Origin: Uliginosibacterium paludis
GTDB lineage: Bacteria > Pseudomonadota > Gammaproteobacteria > Burkholderiales > Rhodocyclaceae
Direction of reading: 5' to 3'
Assembly: GCF_039631355.1 (NCBI RefSeq)
Contig: NZ_JBDIVF010000002.1
Location: 496,001 to 560,000 of the forward strand
Length of the DNA: 64,000 nucleotides
In this document: one piece after another, positions 24,300 through 32,785 of the stretch
How positions within the stretch are numbered: the first letter of the stretch is position 1
Layout of the letters: every line of letters starts with the position of its first letter
Translations under genes and position numbers: made by a program
Notes under the pieces: model-generated
Database searches by the model: none
Told to the model about the DNA's origin: nothing
Seen by the model: only the letters and a program-made list of their open reading frames with translations

Positions 24300-24707
24300 T
24301 TATTGCGCAGGCTTCACGAGGAGCCCGACCTTGCTGATGTTGTTGCGCTGGAGCAGGTCCATGACCTTCATCACCGCTTCATAGCGGACGCTCTTTTCCG
24401 CTTCGATCACCACTGCGCGGTCCGGGTTCTCGGTCTGGGCGTCGCGCAGCTTTTCGAGCAGGCTCTCCTCTGAAACGGACGGCAGGCGCGTCTGGGTCTT
24501 GTCATCGACAAAATCGTAACGGTCCATGCCGCGCACCGAAATCTTGAGCGGGTCGGTCTTGACCTGCGAGGCCTTGGAAACACTGGGCAGGTCGACGGTG
24601 CCGCTGGGCATCATCGGCGCCGTGACCATGAAGATGACCAGCAGCACCAGCATCACGTCGATATAGGGCACGACGTTGATCTGGTTCATCACTCGGCGTT
24701 GTCGCAT
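24300..24707 (-). CDS. tolR: Tol-Pal system protein TolR
   Basis: The 135-residue inner-membrane protein is homologous to ExbD and MotB. One membrane helix holds the proton-channel aspartate in VVPYIDVMLVLLVIFMV (Asp about residue 17). The periplasmic domain follows, ending ISKVGLLVKP. TolR works with TolQ to convert the proton gradient into movement of TolA. It starts 3 bp after tolQ, so the two are tightly linked in expression. Confidence 0.95.
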   Translation of the reverse strand: MRQRRVMNQINVVPYIDVMLVLLVIFMVTAPMMPSGTVDLPSVSKASQVKTDPLKISVRGMDRYDFVDDKTQTRLPSVSEESLLEKLRDAQTENPDRAVVIEAEKSVRYEAVMKVMDLLQRNNISKVGLLVKPAQ

Positions 24708-24710
24708 GGC

Positions 24711-25388
24711 TTATCTCAACTGGCGCTGGAGGATGTTGGAGAATTCCTCCATGAAGCTCTCGAAGCGGATCGAGAGACGATCGACTTCATGGATATAGCG
24801 GTTATAGGCCACCACCGCAGGAATGGCGGCAAAGAGGCCGATGGCGGTGGCGACCAGCGCCTCGGCAATGCCCGGTGCCACATGCGCCAGGGTGGCCGTG
24901 CCGACATCACCCAGGCCGCGGAAGGCATTCATGATCCCCCAGACCGTGCCGAACAGACCGACATAGGGGCTGACCGAACCGACCGAAGCCAGGAACGCCA
25001 GATGCGCCTCGAGGTCGTCGATTTCGCGCTGGTAGGTGGCGCGCATCGCGCGGCGGGCGCCGTTGATGATGTCCGCGGCCTCATGGCCTTTCTGGCCATG
25101 CAGTTTGGAGAATTCGCGGAAGCCGGACTCGAAGATCCGGGCCAGCGGGCCGGCTTCGTCCCGGGTCTGGGACACGGTTCGGTACAGATTGACCAGATCG
25201 GATCCGCTCCAGAACTGTTGTTCGAAATCCAGTGTCTCATTGCGTGCGGCACGGATCGACAGACCTTTGCGGAAGATCCAGTACCACGACATGAAGGACA
25301 CGCCGGCCAGGATGGCCATGACGAACTTGACGACAATGCTGGCCTCGGCGATCAGGCTGAGGATGGACATATCTCCGGAATGAATCAT
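24711..25388 (-). CDS. tolQ: Tol-Pal system protein TolQ
   Basis: The 225-residue inner-membrane protein has three helices (about residues 15-37, 133-155, 168-190) and the MotA/TolQ/ExbB signature SPYVGLFGTVWGIMNAFRGL followed by APGIAEALVATAIGLFAAIPAVVAYN. It forms the pentameric stator channel with TolR. ATG 25388 overlaps the ybgC stop (ATGA). A second ATG at 25370 has CGGAG very close upstream, so the true start could be either. Confidence 0.95.
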   Translation of the reverse strand: MIHSGDMSILSLIAEASIVVKFVMAILAGVSFMSWYWIFRKGLSIRAARNETLDFEQQFWSGSDLVNLYRTVSQTRDEAGPLARIFESGFREFSKLHGQKGHEAADIINGARRAMRATYQREIDDLEAHLAFLASVGSVSPYVGLFGTVWGIMNAFRGLGDVGTATLAHVAPGIAEALVATAIGLFAAIPAVVAYNRYIHEVDRLSIRFESFMEEFSNILQRQLR

Positions 25389-25813
25389 GCTTCGCTTTCA
25401 AGGAGTGTTCGGAGGAATTCTGGAATTCGGGTGGCGCGCCAGCGACGGGAATCAACGCATGCGATGGTGACGCTGGCCGAGAAGAGAAGCGCTTCGCCAC
25501 GAAGGATCTGCTGGTCGAACTTCAGGGATGCTGCTCCCATGTCGATGACTCGGGTGATGACCTGCAAGGCGTCGTCAAGTTCCGCACCTCGCAGGTAATC
25601 CGCTTCAACGCGGCGCACGACGAATACGATGCCGTGCTCTGCTGCGAGGGCGCGCTGATCGATGCCCAGGGCACGCAGTCGCTCGGTCCGGGCTCGCTCG
25701 CAGAAGCGTAGGTAGTTTGCGTAATAGACAACACCGCCGGCGTCGGTATCTTCATAGTATACGCGCACCGGCCAGACAGACGGATCGAAGCTGGTATTGT
25801 GAATCAGGGGCAT
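25385..25813 (-). CDS. ybgC: Acyl-CoA thioesterase YbgC (hot-dog fold)
   Basis: The 142-residue thioesterase carries the 4-hydroxybenzoyl-CoA thioesterase-type active site YYEDTDAGGVVYYANYLRFCERARTE (catalytic Asp in EDTDAGG; about residues 18-43). It is the first gene of the tol-pal cluster, as in most proteobacteria, where it is thought to act in phospholipid metabolism linked to the envelope. ATG 25813 starts just before the fold; further upstream the frame is not conserved-looking. Its stop overlaps the tolQ start. Confidence 0.95.
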   Translation of the reverse strand: MPLIHNTSFDPSVWPVRVYYEDTDAGGVVYYANYLRFCERARTERLRALGIDQRALAAEHGIVFVVRRVEADYLRGAELDDALQVITRVIDMGAASLKFDQQILRGEALLFSASVTIACVDSRRWRATRIPEFLRTLLESEA

Positions 25814-25969
25814 CCTGCTATTGTACCGCCCGGACCAACGGTGCCGCGCATGCAGATGGCCTGATTGCACCAGACCACATGAATATCAAGACCGAAGGCT
25901 TGAAAAGCCCGACGAGTTCGGCAAAATGCCCGCCTTTTCGGTCGCATAACCCTGATGGAGGACCTGTCC

Positions 25970-26377
25970 ATGGCGCTGACAGAAGCTGCACTGCTGAAGA
26001 TGCCCGAGTCGGATTACATGAATGCCGAGCAACTCGAGTTCTTTCGTGAACGTCTTGTTGGAATGCGTGACGAGCTCCAGCTCAAGGTGGATGAAACCGT
26101 CGAGCATATGCGTGAGCAGGAGGTTGTTGCCGACCCGGCCGACCGGGCAACGGTCGAGGAAGAGCACGCGCTGGAGTTGCGTACGCGTGACCGTGAGCGC
26201 AAGCTGCTGAAGAAGATCGAGCAGGCGCTGGCCCGGATCAACGACGAATCCTATGGTTATTGCGAGGAAACCGGCGAGCCGATCGGTCTGGCCCGCCTGC
26301 TCGCACGGCCTACCGCCACGTTGTCGGTGGAGGCCCAGGCCCGGCGCGAACGCCTGCAGAAAATGTACGCAGACTGA
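25970..26377 (+). CDS. dksA: RNA polymerase-binding transcription factor DksA, zinc-finger-reduced form
   Basis: DksA enters the RNA polymerase secondary channel and works with ppGpp in the stringent response. The 135-residue protein has the long coiled coil (about residues 30-90) with the functional tip DPADRATVEEEHALELR (D-x2-D-x-A). The zinc-finger region reads YCEETGEPIG...TATLSVEA, so only the first of four classical cysteines remains and zinc binding is not expected. This form is common in alpha- and betaproteobacteria. GGAGG sits 8 bases before ATG 25970, which is preferred to the ATG at 25955. Confidence 0.93.
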   Translation: MALTEAALLKMPESDYMNAEQLEFFRERLVGMRDELQLKVDETVEHMREQEVVADPADRATVEEEHALELRTRDRERKLLKKIEQALARINDESYGYCEETGEPIGLARLLARPTATLSVEAQARRERLQKMYAD

Positions 26378-26499
26378 ATCACCGGGCCCATGCCGGCGGC
26401 GTGCTCCGCGCCGTCCGGCTCGAATCCCTGCAGACCGTGCTGATTCAGTGCAACACTGATGCAGACACCGTCTGCGTGTAGCGCAAGGTTGCAGTCACG

Positions 26500-27657
26500 A
26501 TGGTTTTACCTTTTTTCGGCAAGAAGCCAGGACCTGGCTCCAGTAACAAGGCTTCCGACAACAGTCTCGGCGAGACGACCACGTCCCTGGAGTTCACGCA
26601 TGCCGGCAGCATTGGCAGGTCGCTTGCTGCCGCTGCGGACAAGATCCAGGTCGTGGAGGTTTCGGTCGAGGACGTCGCTGCCATCGAGGAAGCAGCGGTC
26701 CTGTATGCCAACGCCAACGAGAGCGGCGCCAAGGCGGTGCTCGAAGAGGCGCTGGAGGGCGGCAACAAGCGCTCCGACCGGCTCTGGCGCATGCTGTTCG
26801 ACCTCTACCGGCTTTCCGGCGACCGGGCCTCGTTCGAATCACGCGGCGTCGTGTTTGCCCAGCTGTTCGAAAAATCGCCTCCGATCTGGGATGAAGCCAC
26901 GCCGGTGGCAGCCGCGCGCGCCGTGCCGAAAGACGCTGCACCGGCCGTCAACCTCTCCGGCAACCTCTCCGGCAATGCCCGGCCGCAGTTCGAACAGTTG
27001 GCGCGCATCGGCGCCAAGACCGGCAAGTTGCGCATCGAGCTTTCACGCCTGAAAGGCATCGACGAAACCGGCGCCACGCTGCTCAGCGATACCATCGATG
27101 CCCTGCGTCGCGCCAAGGTCACGGTTGGCCTGCTGGGCGCGCGTCAGGCCTTGTCCCTGCTGGAGCCGCACATCAAGGTCGGGGAACCCGGCGGCCGGGC
27201 CTTCTGGCTCTGCGCGCTGGCCATGCTTCAGCAACTCGGTGAGCAGGAACATTTCGAAGACATGGCGATCAACTTCGCCATCACCTTCGAGGAGTCGCCT
27301 CCGTCCTGGGATCCGCCCGAAATCCTGCAGCCACCGGTCGAAGTGGCGCCTGCCGCGCCGGTTCCGGAACAGACACCCCCCACGGGGTTCGTCATGGACG
27401 GCATCATTGGCGGCCCCCAGCCGGAGATCCTGCGCAAGCTGGCGGTCTATGCCTCGGAGCATGACGCTGTCGAGATCAATGCCTCGGGGCTCAAGCGTCT
27501 CGAGTTCGTCAGTGCCGGTTCGCTGTTCAACCAGTTCGCCACCTTCCGTACCCAGGGCAAGCTCACGGTCATCCGCCATCCCAACGAGATGGTGGCAGCA
27601 CTGATGCGCGTGATGGGGATCGATCAGGTCGCGGAGATCGAATACAAGAAGTTCTAG
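26500..27657 (+). CDS. Protein with two helical modules and two STAS-like domains
   Basis: The 385-residue cytoplasmic protein contains an internal duplication. Two helical segments end in near-identical motifs, FAQLFEKSPPIWDE (about residues 118-131) and FAITFEESPPSWDPPE (about 256-271). Each is followed by a STAS/anti-sigma-antagonist-like domain: RIELSRLKGIDETGATLLSD (about 178-197) and VEINASGLKRLEFVSAGSLFNQ (about 325-346). STAS domains usually bind partner proteins or nucleotides. The classical phosphorylatable Ser position is not clearly kept. A Pro/Ala-rich linker separates the halves. It lies 122 bp downstream of dksA. Function unknown. Confidence 0.75.
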   Translation: MVLPFFGKKPGPGSSNKASDNSLGETTTSLEFTHAGSIGRSLAAAADKIQVVEVSVEDVAAIEEAAVLYANANESGAKAVLEEALEGGNKRSDRLWRMLFDLYRLSGDRASFESRGVVFAQLFEKSPPIWDEATPVAAARAVPKDAAPAVNLSGNLSGNARPQFEQLARIGAKTGKLRIELSRLKGIDETGATLLSDTIDALRRAKVTVGLLGARQALSLLEPHIKVGEPGGRAFWLCALAMLQQLGEQEHFEDMAINFAITFEESPPSWDPPEILQPPVEVAPAAPVPEQTPPTGFVMDGIIGGPQPEILRKLAVYASEHDAVEINASGLKRLEFVSAGSLFNQFATFRTQGKLTVIRHPNEMVAALMRVMGIDQVAEIEYKKF

Positions 27658-27668
27658 GCCACCCGCGG

Positions 27669-28757
27669 GTGGGCTGCAGGCGCCCCTTGAAGCTCGCTCC
27701 ATTCCTGCTGCACGGTGTTGTCCTCTTCGCGACGCTCTGCGGCACAGCGCTGGCCGATGCCGGACCCTTGGTGATGGAGCGGCTGGAAACCGAGGCGGGC
27801 CGCTTTCCCTGGTTTCACGCGCGTGCCGGTCAATCCGGCCCCGTCCAGCGCATCCTGATCATCCTGCACGGCCATGCACGCGACATGAACGACAGCCTGG
27901 CGGCCGGTCTCCGGGTAGCGGAGCTGGCTGGCACGGACGCCGGAGTGCTGGTGGTCGCCCCCCTCTTTCCGGTTCGAACCGGGGCTGCGGCGTGCAGCCG
28001 TGCGGATACGCCCGCCTTCGAGGCCGGTGATGCGGAATGGACCTGCTCGGACTGGCAGGAAGGCGGTCTGGCCCATGGCCGCGCGCTGAGCGCCTTTGCG
28101 GCGATGGATCGTCTGCTGGCTGAACTCGGCCGGCGCTGGCCGGAGGCACATCAGGTAACGCTGGCCGGTTTTTCCGCCGGCGGCCAGTTCGTGCAGCGTT
28201 ATGCCGGATTTGCGCAGATTCCTGCGGACATGCGCCTGCGATTCGTGGTGGCGGATCCCGGATCCTGGCTTTATCCGGATGACCGCCGTCCGCAGCCGGT
28301 GAAGCATGGCGAAGCGGTAGACTGGCGTGCGTGCACGGCGGCTACGGGTGAGGGCGCGTGCGACTTCAGCTGGTCCGTGCCCGCGGACTGTCCGGCCGCG
28401 CTGGACTGGAAGTTCGGCCTGCGGAATCGGCCGGCGCATCTTGCGCTGCCGCCCGAAATCCTGCAGGCCCGGCGCGCTGCCGCCGACATCGTTTATCTCG
28501 AAGGCGCGCTCGATACCGGCGAAGGGCCGGGCAGCGCTTACCGGATCCTCGACAAATCGTGCGGTGCGCGGGCCCAGGGGCCTTATCGCCTGCAGCGGGG
28601 CCTGGCGTTTGCGGCCCATGAAAACACCTTCATCCGTCCGGACCGGCCGGCGCCGCTGATCGTGATTCCGGGCTGCGGGCATCAGCCGGCCTGCGTGCTC
28701 ACGTCGCCCCTCGCCCGGCCCTGGCTGCTGCCCTCCGCAACTTCCGTCGCGCACTGA
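27669..28757 (+). CDS. Secreted alpha/beta-hydrolase, esterase/depolymerase-like
   Basis: The product of about 362 residues begins with a signal peptide (hydrophobic FLLHGVVLFATLCGTALADA). It shows an alpha/beta-hydrolase core: the oxyanion region ILIILHGHARDMND, the nucleophile elbow TLAGFSAGGQFVQRYAG, and a late His in IPGCGHQPAC. The layout recalls PHB-depolymerase-like esterases. Several cysteine pairs suggest periplasmic disulfides. No ATG is suitable; I use GTG 27669, with TTG 27687 a real alternative. It starts 11 bp after the STAS gene and is likely co-transcribed with it and with the AEC transporter 12 bp downstream. Confidence 0.75.
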   Translation: MGCRRPLKLAPFLLHGVVLFATLCGTALADAGPLVMERLETEAGRFPWFHARAGQSGPVQRILIILHGHARDMNDSLAAGLRVAELAGTDAGVLVVAPLFPVRTGAAACSRADTPAFEAGDAEWTCSDWQEGGLAHGRALSAFAAMDRLLAELGRRWPEAHQVTLAGFSAGGQFVQRYAGFAQIPADMRLRFVVADPGSWLYPDDRRPQPVKHGEAVDWRACTAATGEGACDFSWSVPADCPAALDWKFGLRNRPAHLALPPEILQARRAAADIVYLEGALDTGEGPGSAYRILDKSCGARAQGPYRLQRGLAFAAHENTFIRPDRPAPLIVIPGCGHQPACVLTSPLARPWLLPSATSVAH

Positions 28758-28769
28758 GCGCAGAGCCTC

Positions 28770-29645
28770 ATGATCGAACGCATCGTCTCCATCCTGTTTC
28801 CGGTCTTTCTCATTCCCGCCGTGGGCTATCTGGTGGCCCGCCGGCGCCGACCGGACCTCGCCGAAACCAATCGCCTGATTGCCGACGTGTTCGTGCCCGC
28901 ACTGGTCTTCGGCGCGCTGGCCGATCGCAACTTCCAGATCCTTGAATACCGCGGGCTCGCGCTGGCGATGTTTTGCGTGACCCTCGGTTGCGGCGTCGTG
29001 GGATGGGGCATGGCGCACCGGATGAAGATCGGGCCGCGCATCCTGATTCCGCCGATGATGTTTTCCAACTCGGTCAATCTCGGTGTGCCGGTCGCCGTGC
29101 TGGCCTTCGGCAACCATGCGCTGCAACCCGCGATCGTGCTCTTCCTGATCTCGAGCCTGCTGCACTATTCCTTCGGCCTCTGGCTGCTCGATCACAAGGC
29201 GCGGATTTCGCAGATGTGGCGGGTGCCTTCCCTGCTGGCGATGATTGCGGGGCTGGCGGTATCGCTCTGTGGCATCCAGGTCTGGCAGCCTGCGGTGCTG
29301 GCCTTGCGCATGCTTGGAGACATCTGCATTCCCCTGATGCTCTTCGCATTGGGCGTCCGGATGACCGACATCTCGTTCAGCGGCTGGGGGCTGGGGCTTG
29401 CCACCGGCCTGCTTCGGCCCGCCGCCGGAATGCTGATCGCATGGGCCGTGGCAGAGGGGCTGGGGCTGCGCGGGTTCGAGCAGGGGCTGCTGGTGATCTA
29501 CGGCGCCCTGCCGCCCGCCGTGATGAACTACATCTTTGCCGAGCGCTATGACGCCGATCCGGATCGCGTTGCCTCGATCGTGATGATCGGCAACCTGCTC
29601 AGCGTGGTCGTGCTGCCTGTGGCGCTCTGGTTCGCGCTGCCCTGA
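28770..29645 (+). CDS. AEC-family transporter (auxin efflux carrier-like)
   Basis: The 291-residue inner-membrane protein has ten predicted helices in two halves, typical of the AEC/BART family (MdcF, auxin-efflux-like). Markers are the N-terminal FPVFLIPAVGYLVARRRR, the mid region MFSNSVNLGVPVAVLAFG with its characteristic N-x-G-x-P, and the second-half GALPPAVMNYIFAERY. Bacterial relatives move malonate, malate or other carboxylates; the substrate is unknown. It starts 12 bp after the hydrolase gene, which suggests uptake or export of a hydrolysis product (inference). Confidence 0.88.
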   Translation: MIERIVSILFPVFLIPAVGYLVARRRRPDLAETNRLIADVFVPALVFGALADRNFQILEYRGLALAMFCVTLGCGVVGWGMAHRMKIGPRILIPPMMFSNSVNLGVPVAVLAFGNHALQPAIVLFLISSLLHYSFGLWLLDHKARISQMWRVPSLLAMIAGLAVSLCGIQVWQPAVLALRMLGDICIPLMLFALGVRMTDISFSGWGLGLATGLLRPAAGMLIAWAVAEGLGLRGFEQGLLVIYGALPPAVMNYIFAERYDADPDRVASIVMIGNLLSVVVLPVALWFALP

Positions 29646-29676
29646 GCAGCGCCCGCTGCCTGACTTCCGGCCGGAC

Positions 29677-30069
29677 TCAGTCGCCGCGCCAGCGGTCGAT
29701 CTGGCGGCGGTCGCGTTTGGTCGGGCGGCCGTGGATTTCCTGGGCGGGCTCCACGCGCAGATGCCGCTCCTCCTGCACCTTCTGGCGCTGGGCCAGGCTC
29801 GCTTCGGTCTCGCTGTAGAGCTTGCGGGCCTCGGTGGCCGGGCCCCGTTTTTCGGAGAGTCCCTCGACCCTGAGTTCCCAGCGCAGGTCACCGATGCTGA
29901 CTTCGACCCGGTCTCCCGCTTTCACTTCCTTCGAGGGTTTGACGCGCAGGCCGTTGAGCTGGACACGCCCGCCGTCGACGGCTTCGGTTGCCAGCGAGCG
30001 CGTCTTGAAGAAGCGTGCAGCCCAGAGCCATTTGTCGATGCGGACTGCGCTCAGTTCGGGCATGGGCAT
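29677..30069 (-). CDS. hslR: Heat-shock protein 15 (HslR), S4-domain RNA-binding protein
   Basis: The 130-residue protein has an N-terminal S4 RNA-binding domain (about residues 8-70: VRIDKWLWAARFFKTRSLATEAV, then GGRVQLNGLRVKPSKEVKAGD) and a basic C-terminal helix. HslR recycles stalled 50S subunits that still carry peptidyl-tRNA, especially after heat shock. Its ATG at 30069 directly abuts the stop of the upstream GST gene, so the two are co-translated. A second ATG two codons later is possible. Confidence 0.93.
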   Translation of the reverse strand: MPMPELSAVRIDKWLWAARFFKTRSLATEAVDGGRVQLNGLRVKPSKEVKAGDRVEVSIGDLRWELRVEGLSEKRGPATEARKLYSETEASLAQRQKVQEERHLRVEPAQEIHGRPTKRDRRQIDRWRGD

Positions 30070-30708
30070 TCACACGTCATAGTCGGGAATCACTGCCGTT
30101 TCCTGTTCGGCAGCTGCGCGCCATTCCAGGATATGCGGATGAGCCAGAACATGCTGGAGGTAGTCGCGGGCAACCGGGCCGAGTTCGACCTGGTAGCTCT
30201 CGAAGCGCAGACAGACTGGCGCATACATCATGTCAGCAATCGACCAAGCGCCGAACAGATACGGATCGCGATCGCCGAAGCGCTGGCGGCATTCCGTCCA
30301 GAGCGTTTCGATGCGCTGGATGTCGGCCACCAGTTCAGGGCTCAGGGTCTTCAGCGGCGCGTTGCGGCGCAGGTTCATCGGCATCTGGCTGCGCAGGGCC
30401 TGGAAGCCGCTGTGCATCTCGGCCGAAATCGAGCGGGCGACCGCGCGCGAGGCGCCATCGAGCGGCCACAGCGGTGGCGTTTCCTCGGCCAGATATTCGG
30501 CGATGGCCAGTGAGTCCCAGATGGCCAGCTCGTTGTCGATCAGGCAGGGCAGTTTGCCCGAGGGGCTCCAGCGCAGGATGCTGGCGCGGGTATCGGCTTG
30601 TCTGAGCAGGACAAGCTGCTCTTCAAACGGATGGCCGCTGGCCTTCACGGCCAGCCAGGCGCGCAATGACCAGGAAGAGTACGTCCGGTTCGCGATGATC
30701 AGCTTCAT
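30070..30708 (-). CDS. Glutathione S-transferase family protein
   Basis: The 212-residue protein has an N-terminal thioredoxin-like domain with the catalytic Ser-type motif NRTYSSWSLRAWLAVKASG and the cis-Pro/gamma-Glu motif SGKLPCLIDNELAIWDSLAIAEYL. The all-helical C-terminal domain covers about residues 85-210 (SIADMMYAPVCLRFE). It resembles the YfcF-like and zeta-type Ser-GSTs. The substrate is unknown. It is immediately upstream of hslR with no gap. Confidence 0.9.
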   Translation of the reverse strand: MKLIIANRTYSSWSLRAWLAVKASGHPFEEQLVLLRQADTRASILRWSPSGKLPCLIDNELAIWDSLAIAEYLAEETPPLWPLDGASRAVARSISAEMHSGFQALRSQMPMNLRRNAPLKTLSPELVADIQRIETLWTECRQRFGDRDPYLFGAWSIADMMYAPVCLRFESYQVELGPVARDYLQHVLAHPHILEWRAAAEQETAVIPDYDV

Positions 30709-30806
30709 GTTCGGGTCCGTGTTCGGGTCCGGAGGATGATAGGCGTGGCACAGCGCTTTGTCCGTCCTCCGCCGTTGTGAGCCGGAAATGACAGACGAAT
30801 GGCGAG

Positions 30807-32744
30807 TCAGGGCTCGTCGACGTTTGAAGCAGCATCCTGCACTGCGGCGGGCACGGTGCCAAGGCGGCTGCCGAGCGAGACCGGGCGCTTGTCGAATAAT
30901 GTCGCGTAGAGCTCGGCATTGGCCATGACTTTCTTCACGTAATCCCGCGTTTCGGTGAAGGGAATGGTCTCAGTGTAGATCGCGCCTTCCAGCGGTCTGG
31001 CATCGCGCCAGCGTCGGGCACGGCCGGGGCCGGCATTGTAGGCGGCGGTGGCGAGCACGCGATGGTTGCTGAGGCTGTCCAGCACATGGCGCAGATAGGC
31101 ACTGCCGAGCCTGACGTTGGTGTCAATGCCGGTCAGCCAGCCAGGGTGGTAGTCCGACCAGCCCTGCTTGCCGGCGATCCATTTTCCGGTGGCAGGCATG
31201 ACCTGCATGAGGCCCTGGGCGCCCACGCCGGAGCGGGCGACCGACTGGAAGCGGCTCTCCTGCCGGACCAGACCGTAGACCCAGGCCAGATCCAGCTGCT
31301 GGGCTTCCGCGTTGCGCGCGAAAACGTCGTAGTAGGGCGCCAGATAGCGCAGGCTGAAGTCATGTTCGTTGCGCGTGCGCTCGGCCGAGCTGATCGCACG
31401 ATCGTAGAGACCCAGTTCGCGCGCATGTTCGGCCGCGGCGAGCAGGTAGCGGTCGCTGCCGCCCCGCAGGCCCCAGTTCCATTCGCGCATGCCCTCGGTG
31501 CGCAGGTCGAGCTGGTAGAGCGCGGCCGCGCGACGGAAATCCGGCAGGGTGCGGACCATTGTCAGCTCTTCGTTGCTGGCGGGCGCCGCCGCTGCAGGCC
31601 AGGCATAGGCACGACCGAGTGCTTCGGTTGACAGGATGCCGTAGAAGGTCGGCGTGTCGGCATAGCGCAGGAACTGCTGGCGTGCAGCGTCGGTCTGGCC
31701 CTGAGCCTGCAGGGCGCGGCCGAGCCAGTAGGCCCAGTCGGGGGTGTCGCGCTGGTCGGCCGGCAGTTCCTCGATGGCTTGACGCACGCCGGCCCAGTCG
31801 CTGATGCGCAGATGGGCGCGGATGTTCCAGGCACGCTGTTCCGCGCTCATGTCGGTCCCGCGGGCGAGCTTGTACCAGGCGGCGGCTTCCGGCAGGCGCG
31901 AGAGTCCGCCCAGCCAGCCGAGCTGCCCCCAGGCATAGGCTCTTTCCTCGCTGCTGAAACTGTTGCCTTCGATGCCGCGCCAGCGGCTTGCGGCCGTGCG
32001 GGCGTCATTCCGGGCCGCTCGCGCGACCGCGGCCAGGATCAGCTCGCGATCCATCCGGCTGGTGCTGGCGCGTGCGCTGGCGAGATAGCGCTCGGGAGAG
32101 TTCAGGGCGGTGTTGAACGCCGCCGGGACCTGTCCGTTGCCGATCCAGGAGAGCACGTTCCGCGCGGCTGCGAAGCGCTTGTTCTCGACCAGACGGCGGA
32201 AGCGTTGCCAGAGGTTTTCGGTACTGATCTGGCCGCTCAGCGCGAGGTTCTGCAGGGGCAGTTCGCAGCTTGCGGGCACGTCGTTGAGGGTGAGCCACTG
32301 TGCCGCGAGCGCGCGATTGGCTTCGGCCGCGTAGGTGCCACCGCCCTGGATGGCGTAGCACTGGGTGGCGAGATCCGCCTGCTGCAACAAGCCGTATTGC
32401 GCATCGAATTCCGCCCAGCGCTTCTCGTAGCCGAGGCGGCGGACCCATTCGCCGCGCAGCCGGTCGGCCAGCATGCTGCCGGTATTGGCCGAGAGGAAAC
32501 TGCCGACCTGCTGGCCGTCGACGGCTTCGGTCAGGCGTGCGATACGGGCGCTGAGCAACCAGTACTGGACATAGGGTTCGAGCACATGGTTCGACGGCGT
32601 GGCCGCCAGGCTGGCGAGTGTGGCGACGTCACCCTTGCTGGCCGCGTCACGCGCGAGGAGGATGCGGTCGTCGCCGGGGGCTGCGGCAACACTTCCAACC
32701 ACCCCGACCAGCAGCAGCACGCCGGCCCACAAGCCACATCTCAT
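30807..32744 (-). CDS. slt: Soluble lytic murein transglycosylase Slt
   Basis: The 645-residue periplasmic enzyme cleaves the MurNAc-GlcNAc bond with anhydro-product formation. It has a signal peptide (about 1-21), a long superhelical U/L-domain (about 25-450, doughnut of helices) and a C-terminal lysozyme-like SLT domain. The catalytic Glu is in GLVRQESRFQ, and GAQGLMQVMPATGK and ATAAYNAGPGRARRW are the other family-1A motifs. ATG 32744 puts the signal peptide at the start; the upstream in-frame ATG lacks a hydrophobic segment. It is divergent from fau. Confidence 0.95.
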   Translation of the reverse strand: MRCGLWAGVLLLVGVVGSVAAAPGDDRILLARDAASKGDVATLASLAATPSNHVLEPYVQYWLLSARIARLTEAVDGQQVGSFLSANTGSMLADRLRGEWVRRLGYEKRWAEFDAQYGLLQQADLATQCYAIQGGGTYAAEANRALAAQWLTLNDVPASCELPLQNLALSGQISTENLWQRFRRLVENKRFAAARNVLSWIGNGQVPAAFNTALNSPERYLASARASTSRMDRELILAAVARAARNDARTAASRWRGIEGNSFSSEERAYAWGQLGWLGGLSRLPEAAAWYKLARGTDMSAEQRAWNIRAHLRISDWAGVRQAIEELPADQRDTPDWAYWLGRALQAQGQTDAARQQFLRYADTPTFYGILSTEALGRAYAWPAAAAPASNEELTMVRTLPDFRRAAALYQLDLRTEGMREWNWGLRGGSDRYLLAAAEHARELGLYDRAISSAERTRNEHDFSLRYLAPYYDVFARNAEAQQLDLAWVYGLVRQESRFQSVARSGVGAQGLMQVMPATGKWIAGKQGWSDYHPGWLTGIDTNVRLGSAYLRHVLDSLSNHRVLATAAYNAGPGRARRWRDARPLEGAIYTETIPFTETRDYVKKVMANAELYATLFDKRPVSLGSRLGTVPAAVQDAASNVDEP

Positions 32745-32785
32745 GACGTAAGATCCCTTCAGATTCCAGCAAACCAGCATAGCAC

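Noticed and set aside
27654..29891. 745-codon open frame on the minus strand across the hydrolase and AEC genes
   Set aside because: It spans two real plus-strand genes with clear motifs and has Arg/His/Gln-rich composition with no domain; it is a shadow frame.
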